DNA of 64,000 bases from Metallyticus violacea (GCA_030762175.1 CM060830.1:52378501-52442500), one strand, 5' to 3'. Numbered from the stretch's first letter, positions 9,964 through 21,306 are shown. Program-made: numbers and translations. Notes: a model not told the origin generated them from the letters alone.

Positions 9964-11714
9964 TAGCTCTCGTATATAGATCGCACAAAATTGATTGTGG
10001 ACTTAACTGCAGTTGGAAAAACATGCTGGAAGGTTTGGTATATGTTCTTAATCTGATAATTTTTCCCAACCTGTAGAAAGCTCCTATGTTTATATTTTTC
10101 CTACGGGTTTTCTAGCGCACGAGGACGCTGTTCCGAGGGCTTAACAGGCTGCAGAGGAATTGTGTTACATGGTTGAGGAGGTTTTATGAAAGGATGTAAC
10201 TCAATAAGCAACAGAAGTTATGTGGTCGGCTTACATACCGCAGTTAAACGTCGGCGGTTTAGCCTACTGCATACATAAGATATCTGATTAGCTTTTATCT
10301 TCAATTATTTCTAACCGCGAATCGTTTTTTGTATATTATATATATTTAAACATTTTTAATTTTATTGTGCACAACCCTCGTTAATGTAAGTCTGTGGGCC
10401 ACACAAGGTTTTTTTACTAACAATTATTTTAGGTATCTATTTCAGCTTACTACAACTGGATTATTACACCTGCTGACTCAGGTTTAATTCTCCTGGCAAC
10501 TTTTTTCTACTAACGTTTTTCATTTGCTTTCATTTCTTTAACCTCGTTATTATTAGTATTTCATTAAAAATTATTATTTCTGACCATAGGTGCATGCATT
10601 TAAGAAAAACATTTCCTCGGGTCTAGTGTGGTGGAGAGATAGAAAAAATAGTTCAGAACTATTTACACAGTCACAGGGCAACCCGCCACTTGGATGTTAG
10701 ACCTTTGAGGTAAAATTGAACGACGAATTTGCGGTTAACTCTCTCAGTACAAAATGACACCTTAGGGTGTCTTATCTTATCCCATTCCACGTTAAGTTAG
10801 AGCGAAAAACCACATAAGTCGTCAATACTGCCTCAAATGTGGAGTATGAAACCTTTAAGTGTAGATAATTGTCGACTGGAGGGGGAAAAAACTCAAAAGT
10901 TAACATCTTTAAGAACAGTCTGCTCTTGTTCTAAACGTAAGAAAAATGTCACTCTAGGAGTGTAAGCAAATAGGGATCTCATAATGTAAATTGCAGAAAT
11001 CCACAAAACTCTGTGAGGATCATATTAAAACCTATTCCCAGAAGTTGCTCTATAAAATATGTATAAAGTACATTTCCAATTTGTGTACGCACTGAAATCG
11101 AGGGCGGCATAAAAAGATGCTTTCCTTGACAATAAGTAGACATATATTTGTCAAGATAATTTGTTTTTTACATTGACGCACCTGTCTTAAGCGTCCATTT
11201 GAAATGTTAAGTCACTATTTAAAACAGATATTTAATACAGCTTTCTAAAGCATGGGTGAGTATATACTGGGTCCGGAAAAATAATGTGCAGAAAATTGTA
11301 GAATAGAAAACTAAGCATTTTAGGATAGGAACAAGGGGGTCGCGGAAGCTTTTTTACTGTGCTACAAGCGCCAACATTAAATCCATCTTGTTAGAGTCTC
11401 AAATTGTTAAACTTCTTTGTGGCGCGTCAGTTGTAAACAAAACACGTTCTTACATAATACGGCGTGAACAATCCTTCAGGCAACCGTTTCCGCGGCGTGC
11501 GGCCGGCGAGGTTCACTTGATACACTTTGACTCAATACACTGTCTTGCGTCGCCTGCAAACACGTACTACCTGCGTAAGCTTTCAAATCACACTAAGGCC
11601 TCGTGGTGGGGAAATATAGCGCTGCCACGGTTGCGTCAAGCATTGCTCACTATGTACTAGTCACTGTCGTTAGGTGTGTCTAATGTTTGCGTTTTGAAGC
11701 CTACTGGATGATAC
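9964..11714. other. Mostly featureless; possible start of the DDE element that follows
   Basis: No similarity seen in 9964-11270. From about 11270 (tgggtccggaaaaataatg) to 11640 there may be the 5' half of the element whose C-terminal part is at 11715-12060. A GC-rich stretch near 11470-11510 encodes a basic RREQSFRQPFPRR reading that loosely resembles DUF4817 N-termini. Confidence 0.3.
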
Positions 11715-12060
11715 GGCTATACTGAACGCTCATTCCGAAATTAGGCCAAACGTATGGTTCCAACATGACGGCGCCCTTGCACATTTTCCACTTGCAACTC
11801 GAAATCATCTAAACCTTTGATGACAGGTTGATCGGGTGCGGTGGACCGGAGCTGTGGCCTCTACGGTCGCCCAAATTGACACCGCTGTGGACTTTGTCCT
11901 CTGGGATACCTTGAAACACCAGTTGAGGATCTACAAGACTTAGTAGATCGCATTATAGAGGCAGCATAAGCGCTTCAGGGTACTCCTGGTGTATTTCAGA
12001 AAACACGCCGAATCTTGTTACACCGCTATGTTGTTCGCCAGTGAAAATGATGGTCATATT
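11715..12060 (+). pseudogene. DUF4817/DDE-type transposase relic, C-terminal half
   Basis: Reads ILNAHSEIRPNVWFQHDGAL then AHFPLATRNHL, the FQQDGAPPHY block holding the second catalytic aspartate. After a frameshift comes WIGCGGPELWPLRSPKLTPL, which corresponds to WIGRGGPxxWPPRSPDLTPLDFFLWG, with the third catalytic region mutated. After another shift comes a DLQDLVDRIIEAA...TPGVFQKTRR tail. This is the arthropod Tc/mariner-superfamily group whose proteins carry an N-terminal DUF4817. The copy is dead through stops at 11819 and repeated frame changes. Confidence 0.75.
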
Positions 12061-12429
12061 GGACATTTGGTATGGCATGTTGACATTAATAAGTAATTAC
12101 AATAAAAGGTGTAACATTTTTTTTACATTGTCAAAACTTTTTAGGACATGTTGTAATATGAATTACGTATGCACAAACACTTGCTTTTCTCCATTCAGCA
12201 TTTTAAAATATATTGTACAGTACATAAATTCAGTACGCGCATGTAATATTTAATTACTCATTACTTGATACTGTAATGCGAGTTACAAATGAAGGTGTTT
12301 CATAACATCAGGTTTTAATTATAATCATGCAGCACTCCTGTTATTATATTGCATCTGCGACTCCGTGTTCTTAACCTCAAATTGCTTAGTTTGGTACTGT
12401 GCAGCGTGCAATGATAGTTTCTTGTAGAA

Positions 12430-12735
12430 AATGGTTTAAAGACAAAGGAAATTCATACCAAATTTATAAACATTTATGGGGACGTTTATTCTATATTTTC
12501 AGAATTAAAAAATTTAGCTGCTGAGTTTAAACATAGCGGTGCCAGCCTTTAAGACGACCCATATTAAGGATGTCCAAAAAGTACAACAGCTAAATTTGTT
12601 GACCAAATACATGATAGAATATTTTATAATCGGCGAGCTAAAGTGTACGAAATTACTGAGCATTTTAACCAATTTGGCATTAGAGCATTAGTGTCATCGT
12701 TATCAATGGAAACCTTTTTAAGATTTTCCAGTATT
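12430..12735 (+). pseudogene. mariner transposase relic, N-terminal part
   Basis: Reads KEIHTKFINIYGDVYSIFSE, then LKNLAAEFKHSGASL, then (after a stop) DDPY and KSTTAKFVDQIHDRIF, and finally NRRAKVYEITEHFN. This matches the two helix-turn-helix domains of mariner transposases (EIHxRFxxVYGxSAPSFSTVKKWAAEFKRGRTSLEDDPRxGRPK...DRRLKVREIAE). It stops where the second helix-turn-helix ends. No catalytic domain follows. Confidence 0.75.
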
Positions 12736-12739
12736 GAAA

Positions 12740-13260
12740 ATGTATGAACTTGGAACTCTATGGGAATTAAGTCAAGATTTACTCACAGGTATTTGATACA
12801 TCAAAATATGTGTTATTGCTGTAACCTATGCATCCATAAAATTATCGTAGGCATTAATTCACAAGCGCGGGTAGTGCCAACATTATCACTAATCGCCACC
12901 AAACTGGCGAAAAACTTTATTGTCAATAATAAATATTTTGGAATATTTACATTTGGCAATAATTACACTAGAGAAAACGATTTTTACTTCATGAATGGTG
13001 GCTGTTTATTGTCAATTTTCATACGTAGGAACTTAAGATGCCCTTTAAATTAGCCTATCAGGTCTCACTTTTTATTTATATTCTATTCCCGACTGTGGAA
13101 AAAGTAATATCATATACGGTATATACTACAGCTTTGTTACTTGCATTTTGTAGAATATATACTAAATAAATCACCATGTGCAGTTTAAAACATAATAATT
13201 GCACTTAATATTGTTTGCACTAGGTGAGTTCTTTAATCCCTGTGTGTTTTGCGTACACCA
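12740..13260. other. No recognisable feature
   Basis: AT-rich. A 97-codon open frame at 12760-13053 has no family resemblance and is cysteine/isoleucine-rich in the way chance AT-rich frames are. Confidence 0.35.
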
Positions 13261-13296
13261 TTATTACCATGACCCTATTTCACGAAACAACTAGTT

Positions 13297-14089
13297 TACT
13301 AGTTACTAGTCGTAATTCCAACAATTCTAATATAACCTATTTCACGAACATTTATACCACAAAGGTAGAATCGTAAAATGTCATCAGTCACTTGTCAAAA
13401 TTACTAGTGTAGCGACTGTATCCGAGCGTCGAGAAGGCTGTTTAGGGATATTTATTACTCCGTGAAATGTTTGTTGATGCGATTTTGTTTACGCAGAGTG
13501 TATTTTAAATTGTGTATTCAAAGGAAAGTAACGGTGATGCATTTAATTAATGAGCATATAGAAGTATTATTTGGGAACTCTCCGACAAAATTACGAAGAA
13601 AGACAAAGCCGAAATGTGGTAAATAATAACGCAAACTGAAAGCATTGGGGTTAACCACATCGAAGAAAGAATACGCATATGTGAGAGACATATTTTGGCC
13701 AAACATCAAGAAAGCTACAACGGTAAATGCTTTTATTTTACATTTATATACATATCATTCCCTACAAATAATAGTGGAAGTAGCACAGTTTCTGTGGTAT
13801 GGTAATTTTTTTCAGGTGAAAATGGATAATTCAAAAAGTACGGGAATTGGTGGTAATAGCATAAATAACCCTTAATGAACTTTATAATTAAAATACATCG
13901 AGTTTAATTGATGAATCAACACCTAACCTAAAATATGTACACTAGTATATAAATTCACCATTCATGACTAACGCGTATAATTCCACAAACAATACGCAAT
14001 ATTACAACACCAAATGTTTAGTGTAACAAAACACTGATAAAACAAAATCGCACGCTGATAATATCAGTCCGCCACACTAGTAACTAGTA
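13297..14089. mobile_element. Candidate Harbinger-type or MITE-like element with inverted termini
   Basis: A 14-bp motif tactagttactagt (13297-13310) recurs inverted at 14076-14089 and brackets a region holding a Myb/SANT-like coding relic. The motif is itself partly palindromic, which weakens it as evidence. The outer flanks (tttcacgaaac, left; ccggtaaattccag, right) do not extend the match well. PIF/Harbinger elements typically carry a Myb/SANT protein as a second gene, which suggests the class. Confidence 0.35.
13537..13875 (+). pseudogene. Myb/SANT-like DNA-binding protein relic with one intron
   Basis: The frame from ATG 13537 gives INEHIEVLFGNSPTKLRRK, two adjacent stops at 13621-13626, then in the same frame RKLKALGLTTSKKEYAYVRD, IFWPNIKKATT. 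A GT..AG intron at 13723-13815 (gtaaat...tttttttcag) joins to VKMDNSKSTGIGGNSINNP and a stop. The tryptophan/phenylalanine spacing, the TSKKEYAYVRDxFWPNIKK segment and the DNSKxTGxGG tail resemble the Myb/SANT-like DNA-binding proteins common in insect genomes. The paired stops mean this copy cannot make a full protein. The intron phase and reading frame agree, which supports a once-real gene. Confidence 0.45.
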
Positions 14090-14434
14090 GTTTACGCCGG
14101 TAAATTCCAGAAACACACACACGTGTAAAATAAACAAGTAATACTAGAATGGATATTCGTTTTTCCTCGCTGCTGCATATTTTTTTACCTTACTGCGAAT
14201 CCTTCATGTTGTCGTATAAGGCATAATAAGACGAAGCGACATCCGGCGATAATGGTGGATGCGGCACAACAGCGATGCCAAATTTGTAGTCGTAGTGTGG
14301 GGCAGCGCATTGTCTCGTTGGAGTAACACTCTCTCGACAAGTTGCTCTTTCTCTGTTACTGAATCCTGTGTCTTAGTCGTGTAAGAGTCTCGCAGTCGCT
14401 GTTGACAGTCTTTTCTTGGGAAAGCCAGTACATT

Positions 14435-15012
14435 GAATGAATTTATAAATGAATTTGATTTTCACAATTTATTTTACAATTTTTACAGCAATATGCCCTC
14501 AATGTACCTATTCTTTTTACTCTAGATCCTGGCAGTATCCTCCAAAATACAGTTTCCCACCTCGTTAACTAAGTGGTTGTCTGACGTAGGAAACCGCCTT
14601 CTTTTATTTTCTTCCTATTTTGTACCCTCTTCTCCTTAACTTTACCGCAAAAACTCTCCCATATTCTGGATGTTTTTACACGCTTGTTCCCCTTGTTTTG
14701 ACCATTCTCCACCTACTTAATTTCTTAAACACTTCATGCTTAGCTAACTCGCATTCTTAATCATACCCTCCATAACCGCTCTCTAATATACCTCCATCTT
14801 TTTCTCTGCCCACATTACCATAGATTCCAACCTTAATACTGCCTCCTATATCCTAACTGCTCTCAATGCTACCATAACTCCATGTTTTCTTATTGCACCT
14901 TTAAATTTCCCAGAAGTGCTCTTCATGTTCAACTCTCCATTTATAACATCTTATATGTTCCCACTCTATTTCCTCTACCTCCCTACTTCCTTCCCCTATG
15001 TTCAAAAGCAGA
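14435..15012 (-). mobile_element. Inserted 5'-truncated LINE-like 3' fragment with target-site duplication
   Basis: It interrupts mariner B between aagccagtacatt (14422-14434) and aaaccagtacatt (15013-15025), a 12/13 duplication. The left boundary is a simple tail (gaatgaatttataaatgaat) expected at the 3' end of a minus-strand retroelement. The insert is purine-rich on the minus strand with no long frame, as in a LINE 3' untranslated region. No open reverse transcriptase is included. Confidence 0.65.
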
Positions 15013-15467
15013 AAACCAGTACATTAACAGATCTGAAGTATCCCGAAAGAGGTGACCATCTGCTTGTTTGCAGGCGGAGCAGCACGAAATTTCTTGGGCC
15101 GGGGACTCCCTGAATGTTTCCATTGCATAGATTGAACGTTGTTCATTAAGTATTTCCAGTGTCCGAAGACAGATTTGAACCCTTTCGGCCTTCTGTTCCT
15201 GTGTTTTAGTCACTTGGAACCGAATGTGCAATCTTTTTCATATTCAAATCGCTGTGAATAATGAAGTGCAAGTTTGCGCGGTCGAGGCCTTTCTGAAGCT
15301 CAAATTCATCAAAGATTATGCGCCTAACAGTCATAATCAGTTCAGACATAACCTCAATGTTCCTTGGAGATCGCAGTGTTGACGGACGACCAGTACTCAC
15401 AACTTATGTGCAGGTTCCCTGCTGCTGGGGAACTTATTGATCCAGTTGCAAACGATCTTCTTTGCAG

Positions 15468-15746
15468 CTTTTAGTAGTGTTTAGCGACCATTTTAACTAC
15501 TGAGTTATCACAGGCGTTGGACACGTATGAAACGTTAAATTGTGGATGGATTTTTTTTTAAGGAAAGGAAACGTTCCAGACTTAGTTTAGCACATTTGCC
15601 ATTTATGAGGATTTAGGAAAACATGAAAGATAAAAATAAAAAAAAAAAAAAAAAAAAATCAAGGAGGACGGTCTTGGAGAGAATCGAAATCCAGACTGCC
15701 TGTTCACGAGTTCACGCCTTAAGACCTCGGCCAACCGTGGCGGTAT
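15468..15746 (-). repeat. SINE-B copy 1, inserted in mariner B
   Basis: Minus-strand copy. The Ser/Leu-tRNA-like head is at the right (ggttggccgaggtcttaagg, then gatttcgattctc) and the body (ggaaacgttccagacttag, gccatttatgagg) is in the middle. An unusual internal A-run at 15632-15658 replaces part of the usual body. It is flanked by ctttgcag (15460-15467) and ctatgcag (15747-15754), a 7/8 duplication, with mariner B resuming on both sides. Confidence 0.85.
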
Positions 15747-15935
15747 CTATGCAGGAACTTCCTGACCACATACCGTAGTTAAATTGCATTTCTGCAGTTT
15801 TGATGACTTCCTTTACCAGAACCATTCAGTTCATTTTATCCATTATAGTCGCCCTCCATCTTGTCCACGTCTTTCTCTATTTGACAACAAACAAACAATG
15901 TCACTTCGCTACACATTTTGCTCACAATCGCCGTA

Positions 15936-17107
15936 TAGATTCTTTCTTAACTCAATTATCGACCATTTGGAATCGAAACGTTGGAAAATCAAGAAAATGT
16001 TGAATGAATAGACTAGTAGCCTATATTTCAAAGGATGAGTAGTTATAAAAATGTCATTAAACTCGAATAAAAGCATTTGCTGATAAAATTGAATTGTAAA
16101 GTCCTAGATATAAAAACTTCTCCCCTCCCTCTTACTTGCCACACTGGCATAGTCATACTTCGTGAAGGCTGCAAGTCGTTATTCTCTTGTCGTGTTGTAA
16201 ATAACTTAAAAGACACGTTTGCATTCTCCACCGACTGTACTTGAAGTGTTTCACCTTGCCGAAGGCTATTGCCGCCACATTACGACATACTACCTACTTG
16301 AGTTTACTGGGATGACTTGAGAACGACTCAAATACTGTCTTTAAGCGCTGTGCAGTAATTGCATCTGCTGTTAGAGGGGAGTTTTAAGGAAAAATGAAGC
16401 ATTTTAACCTATATTTTTATGGTCATGACTGCAATTTATATCTTCCACAGAAAAATACAAATGATATACGAGATAATGAACTAAATAGCTCACCGCAATA
16501 ACTCTGCAACCAATTTTTTTCCCTAAAAGGAAGACAAAGCTAAAATAATCGAAAAACACTTTCAGTTATATAACTTTTCTGCTTTGAAGCATTTGGGCTG
16601 GCAGCAGTGTTTGCCTTTGAAATAACATATAAGTAACTTTAAAATCCATTATTGTTATTTATTTAACAACGATTCAAATCATCTTCCGATGACTGAAGTC
16701 TAATAAAGTTAACTAAGCATTGAAACGTTCATTTTAATTGCCAAAAGTCATCCTGTTTTTTTTTTCTTCGTTTCTAAAATCCCTCCATGCATGTATGTTA
16801 TCTGTGATCGCTATATTTTCTTTCTCCTTACTGGAATCTTAGATACGATATTCTCATCCTTGTTCATCATAAACACACATTGAATAACTGCTTTGTTAAA
16901 ATATAATCCAAATACTTTGTTTTTTACTTCCATTCTTCAATATTTCCTTTCTAATCTTCTCCTTCTATTGAACTAGAGTAAAATGTAACATAACACCCAT
17001 TTCCATTACCAAAAGATGCTATTTGTATACAGTTTTAAATTGCTAAGTTTCCAAATTTTATGGTACTGTTCTGAAATAAATCCAATTATAACTTTACTGC
17101 ATCATCA

Positions 17108-17110
<3 letters not shown>
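15936..17110. other. No recognisable feature
   Basis: AT-rich sequence. Short open frames at 15784-16011 are the forward shadow of the mariner B 5' block. Beyond 15940 nothing is recognised. Confidence 0.4.

Positions 17111-17173
<63 letters not shown>
17111..17173. repeat. (TTA)n microsatellite
   Basis: About 21 uninterrupted TTA/ATT triplets. The flanks do not match the mariner C 5' region that carries the similar arrays at 18850 and 34392. Confidence 0.97.
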
Positions 17174-17487
17174 GTGATAAAAGTGCCCATAGCAGAGAGA
17201 TTGATCTTATACACAAAACAGTATTGCGGTACCAGAGATATAATTTGGTGACACCATTTGAACATTTACTTCATGTTAGATATAGTCATTGCCACTTATA
17301 TGTACGACAGTTAATGATTTTGTCTTCTATCTCTCTTTTTTTCTTTTTTCTTTCATTATTGTTTGTTTAATGCATCTTTCATTCTCTCGTTTTCATTCTG
17401 ATTTCTTTTTCTTTATTACTTTCCCCATTTTATTCTTATTTTCTTTCCATATCTTTCTTTCCTCCTTTGTCTTTCTTATATATAAGA

Positions 17488-17565
17488 AAATTACAGAAAG
17501 AAAACAAACAAAATTAAAAAAGGGACAAAGAAAGATATAAAGAAGGAAAAAGAAAGAACGACAAA

Positions 17566-17605
<40 letters not shown>

Positions 17606-17690
17606 TTTGACTCCAATCTTTTTCCTTCTTCATATCTTTCTTTCTTTTATTTGTTTGTTTGTTTTCTTTCTTTAATTTTCTTTCTTTCTT
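17488..17690. repeat. Large imperfect palindrome centred on (TA)n
   Basis: The core is an uninterrupted TA tract at 17566-17604. The left arm (17488-17565, purine-rich, including gaaagatataaagaaggaaa) is complementary to the right arm (17605-17690, pyrimidine-rich, including tttccttcttcatatctttc), with a few mismatches and a gap. On single strands this would fold into a long hairpin or extrude as a cruciform. It lies in a broader CT-rich tract (17330-17830). Confidence 0.85.
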
Positions 17691-18750
17691 GATTCCGTCT
17701 TTGTTTATTCCTTACTTCTTTCCTCTCTTTCTTTAACAGTCTTTATGCTCTTTCTTTGTTTTTTCTCTATTTCTGCTTAATCTATTCTCTTTCTCTCTCT
17801 CTTGTCCTCTTTCTTCATGTTTCTTAGTCATTTAATTTCCAATTACTTCCAAGAACTGTATTTTCCTGCTATCATCTTCATGTAAGATTTGTATTTTTTT
17901 CCCCACATGTAAATCTTATAGTGGTTTATTTCATTATTCTTTTATATTTCCAAAGAAAGTGTTGTACCGAATAATGTTAGGTTTTCGTTTCAAGCCGAAT
18001 TAGAGAGTGTTTAATAGAAAACGTGCAAGTGATTGACATAAACGGAGCTTATTTCATTGTGTTTATATGTGTTAATTATGCAGTAGAGTAATTTGTCTTA
18101 TTTTTTATCTCAAGTTTTCTTGACTTTGAAAAGTGAGCTTCAAGAAATACGATCAGCTTGTTTATAGAAAAGGTTTAGTATCACCTACATCTATTTTTAT
18201 ATTATTTAGCTATGGACTAAAAAAGTATATCATTTCTATGAAGTCAAAGAAAAGGTTTACTGTACAGCCCACAAACATAAATATACTGTTTTACCTGTAG
18301 AAAGTTTTAATTAGGTTAGATTAAGATAGGTTGAAATAACACAGCTGTTTTTACAATTTCATTTAAGTGAATCCTGTAAACAGACTATAATTAAGTTACG
18401 TTGGCGTGCTTGTTGAGCGCGTGATTGGGTCATAATCTCCATTTGTTGTAATTACCTCGAGAGAGTGAAATTAAAGCCAGCAATTAAAATGCAGCTGGAA
18501 GAAATCGAAAGCTATACGGTTGCTGAGAATATCATTCAGTATGATCTTTATTTTAAGTCACATGAAATATATCAGCATAGAAGATAAAATTACTTAGATA
18601 TCAATGTGTTTACTTCTATCTTGAGAAGCAGAAAAAAAAATAGAAAAGGGGTAGCTTTTTCACAAAAGTTCCATTCCCCTTTTGTACTGTTCAAATATTT
18701 TATCTTGTAGGTTAATCTCAGTCATAGGAATTTGAAAAACTATGCTGTTA
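17691..18750. other. CT-rich then AT-rich non-coding sequence
   Basis: 17691-17830 continues the TTTC/CTTT-rich low-complexity tract. No similarity is seen from 17830 to 18750. Confidence 0.4.
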
Positions 18751-18751
18751 T

Positions 18752-18848
18752 ATTAGTTGTCTCATGGGAAATGTTGATTTTAAAGTTTGGTGACTTGTAA
18801 GATTTTCACCGTTTTCTTTCATTTCACAAGCTGTTTACAGGAGATCTG

Positions 18849-18896
<48 letters not shown>

Positions 18897-19912
18897 TATA
18901 TTGTGAGCATTTGTCAGTCGTCAATTATCAATGCACAATCATAAGATGTAGGTAACAAAGTTTGAGCTTAGTATGCTTCTAAAGCACTTATGGAAACAAG
19001 ATTATAAAGCTCGAAGAATATGTGAAGTGAAGGAGATGGTGTCTATGAGCGTGTACAACGTTCTGAAAGACCCAAGGTACGAAACATTGAGAGAATACAC
19101 GCAGATTTTTGGAAGAAAATCCACAAAAAAGTATTGTTGCCTGTCAGAAGAATTTGGCGCATTAAAAGATACCATACATTAAGACAGTTAAAACCCATAC
19201 AGAAGCTGTACCTCAAGAATTGACACCTGAACAGGCCAACACAGAGTAGATATCTGTCGTCAGACTATCGCAAATCCCATGAGTGATAGATTTATCAGGA
19301 GAATTGTCACTGATAAAATTATTATATTACCGCAATCCGTACACCTCGAAACAGTGACTCGATTCCTGTCAACCTGCCAAACAAAGTCGCTTCAGCCCCA
19401 AAGTAATGTTTAATGTGTCTGGTAAAAGTTTGAAGCTGTGATTCACTGGCAGTTGGTTCCAAATGGAAATACAATCGATGCATATCTTCATTCTCAACAA
19501 CTGGATGTGTTCATGAAGTTTTAAGATAGAGAAGCTCAGCATTAGTTAATGGAGATAGAGTTCGCTTGCGAGATCCCATACCACTCGAACAAATATAGGA
19601 AAAGATTTAGAAATTGGAAGGGATCGAACTGCTACCACACCCAGCATATGGTCTTGATCTTGCGCCTGTAGATTATCATCTATTTCGATCTATGGCCCAT
19701 TTCCTTCGCAGAAGAAATTTCGAAAACACTGAAGATGTAGAAAGGAGTATCGCCGAATTCTTCGCATCAAAATCCAGAAACTGGTATCATAAAGGACTCA
19801 AGAGTAGAGAATTTAATTGCCTTTATCTTGAAGATTATTGTTTAAATTTCTTGTCAAAATATTTCAAATAAAGATTTGCTTACATACCGACATTACTTAG
19901 GAGTCAGTATCT
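18752..19912 (+). mobile_element. mariner C copy 1 (cecropia-like type), dead
   Basis: The termini are recognisable from comparison with the 34297-35448 copy: tgtctcatgggaaatgt at the left and the related cattacttaggagtcagtat at the right. Transposase pieces in order are QELTPEQANTE and LYYRNPYTSKQ, then a decayed middle, then LLPHPAYGLDLAPVDYHLFR and SMAHFLRRRNFENTEDVERS with IAEFFASKSRNWYHKG (19614-19810). This matches the mariner C-terminus (LPHPAYSPDLAPSDYHLFRSMAHFLxGxxFxNxEDVxxxLxEFFASKxxxWYxxGI). The final catalytic aspartate is present. Frameshifts and stops separate the blocks. An (ATT)n array sits in the 5' untranslated part. Confidence 0.85.
18850..18897. repeat. (ATT)n microsatellite inside mariner C
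   Basis: About 16 ATT units, located about 100 bp from the 5' end of the element and followed by tgtgagcatttgtcagtcgt, which is also found after the array in the second copy. Confidence 0.95.
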
Positions 19913-20331
19913 ATACTATTGTTATCATTATTATAGAATGTGTGAAAGTTTTCCTTTCATCCAAAGATGCTTTTGGTTTTTCAGAAAGACGTCTTCTATC
20001 ACGTCCTACTGCAACTTAAGGAACCTCCACAGTTCCTTGGGTCTTCCTTTCTACTATAACTTTCCATCTGTGTCTCTGATCGCTGACAAATGCATAAATA
20101 TTCTAACACATTTTACATAGCGTTATGTAAAATGTTTTTGTTCTATAGTACTGGATTTAGCTGAACATCGGGAGCAGCTGATGTCTTGAGTGCCCTCATT
20201 CGCTAGTTTTTATGCCAAAGAGAATAACTGTTGTGTTTTGATCAAGTAAATAAATGTCATAATATTATATAGGTACCAGATCAAAATATAGAATTAATTA
20301 GCACTAAAGTGCACAGTGTTCACATGAAACC
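19913..20331. other. No recognisable feature
   Basis: AT-rich sequence between two Tc1/mariner-superfamily elements. Confidence 0.4.
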
Positions 20332-21062
20332 TCCCTAATTTCAAATTCTAATTTTAAGAAAACTTTAGTCCTAGTAATTTGCGATTTGCTGTGTCTTGTA
20401 AAGAAACTCAAAAAGTTCCCACGGTATTTGGGAACATGTCAGAGATAGCGAAAAATTTAATATATGGGTTGCTGTGGGGCTTGACGATTTGTTGGGACTA
20501 TTTTTCTTCATGGAGAAAACAATTGATTGTGTCATTTATATTAGCATTCTTGAGCAATTTTCTGCCTCACAGTCTCTCATTGTAGCCAAAATTGATATTC
20601 CAGCAAGATGGTGTACCATCGCACCGGAGTGTAAACATTCTTGCGATTTTGGACAGACCGTTCCCAAAGCGGTGGATAGGAGCTATGAACCCACATCTTG
20701 ACTACCGTGATCTCCAGACATGAGGCCTCTGGAATTTCTTTTCCTGTGGGGTTATGTGAAAGACAGGTCCATGCTACACCTGTATGTGATCTTGCTGATC
20801 CTCGCCAGAAAAATTTTGCAACCATCAACTCAATCATTCTGAACATGCTAGTGCTCATATGGATTGAGACTGATTATGAATTGGACATTCTGAGAGCTAC
20901 TAATTGAGCCCTCTTAGAAGTGAACAGAAACCATTTTGCTTCTAATTGAGCCCACTTGGAAGTGAATACATTTTAAACAGAAAACATTTTTCGGTGCTTT
21001 ACCGCAAAATGCAAAACTCTAGGATTAATAGTTTACTTAAAATTAGAATTTGAAATCAGGGA
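20332..21062 (+). mobile_element. Short DUF4817/DDE-type element with 27-bp near-perfect terminal inverted repeats
   Basis: Termini 20332-20358 and 21036-21062 are inverted repeats differing at one position (tccctaatttcaaattct... against tccctgatttcaaattct...). Inside, the + strand encodes decayed transposase: GLDDLLGLFFFMEKTI (WxGLxDDxVxGPFFFxExTV), then (in another frame) LIFQQDGVPSHRTGV, then a decayed GG..WPPRSPD block and DLADPRQKNFATINSIIL, ending ETDYELDILRATN (the family's conserved xVExRLDIxRATNG end). At about 730 bp it lacks the N-terminal half. The clear ends with an eroded middle fit an internally deleted, cross-mobilised copy. Confidence 0.8.
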
Positions 21063-21295
21063 TTGATTGATTTATTTATGGACGCTCTTTAACATCTCAG
21101 GTCAGCAGCGTCCCATTCAACTCAGGCTGACAAATTTTGCTCAAAGGCCTCTCTTTCAGGCTTGAGGTTGTTTTTCGTGCCGTAAATGTACGACACGGGA
21201 CCCACGGCTTTACTTCCCTTCCGAAGGAAGCTATACTTAGGATTTTTACGCCCCGAAAAAATCCATCGCTCCTGGCCGGATTCGAACCCGCGATC
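21062..21295 (-). repeat. SINE-A copy 6, 5'-truncated, inserted at the terminal repeat of the preceding element
   Basis: Minus-strand copy truncated just past the B-box (ttcgaacccgcgatct at the right). The duplication is tgaaatcaggg (21051-21061) and tgaaaccaggg (21296-21306), 10/11. The left duplication lies inside the right terminal inverted repeat of the element at 20332-21062, so the SINE landed at the outer edge of the transposon. Confidence 0.92.
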
Positions 21296-21306
21296 TGAAA
21301 CCAGGG

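Larger units (their letters stand above)
14155..15935 (-). mobile_element. mariner B copy 1, broken by a LINE fragment and a SINE-B
   Basis: Minus-strand mariner relic in three blocks. 15747-15935 is 5' untranslated/N-terminal sequence that matches 32750-32960. 15026-15467 carries the GRPSTLRSPRNIEVMSELIM helix-turn-helix start, NLHFIIHSDLNMKKI and EQKAERVQICLRTLEILNEQ. 14155-14421 carries LLQRDNALPHTTT (second catalytic aspartate) and a decayed SPD block. The two gaps are insertions at 14435-15012 and 15468-15746. Nucleotide-level similarity to the copy at 30655-32960 runs throughout, which fixes the family. No terminal repeats are intact. Confidence 0.8.

Noticed and set aside
17289..17540. 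83-codon hydrophobic frame (membrane protein-like)
   Set aside because: Produced by a CT-rich low-complexity tract that gives runs of F, S and L.
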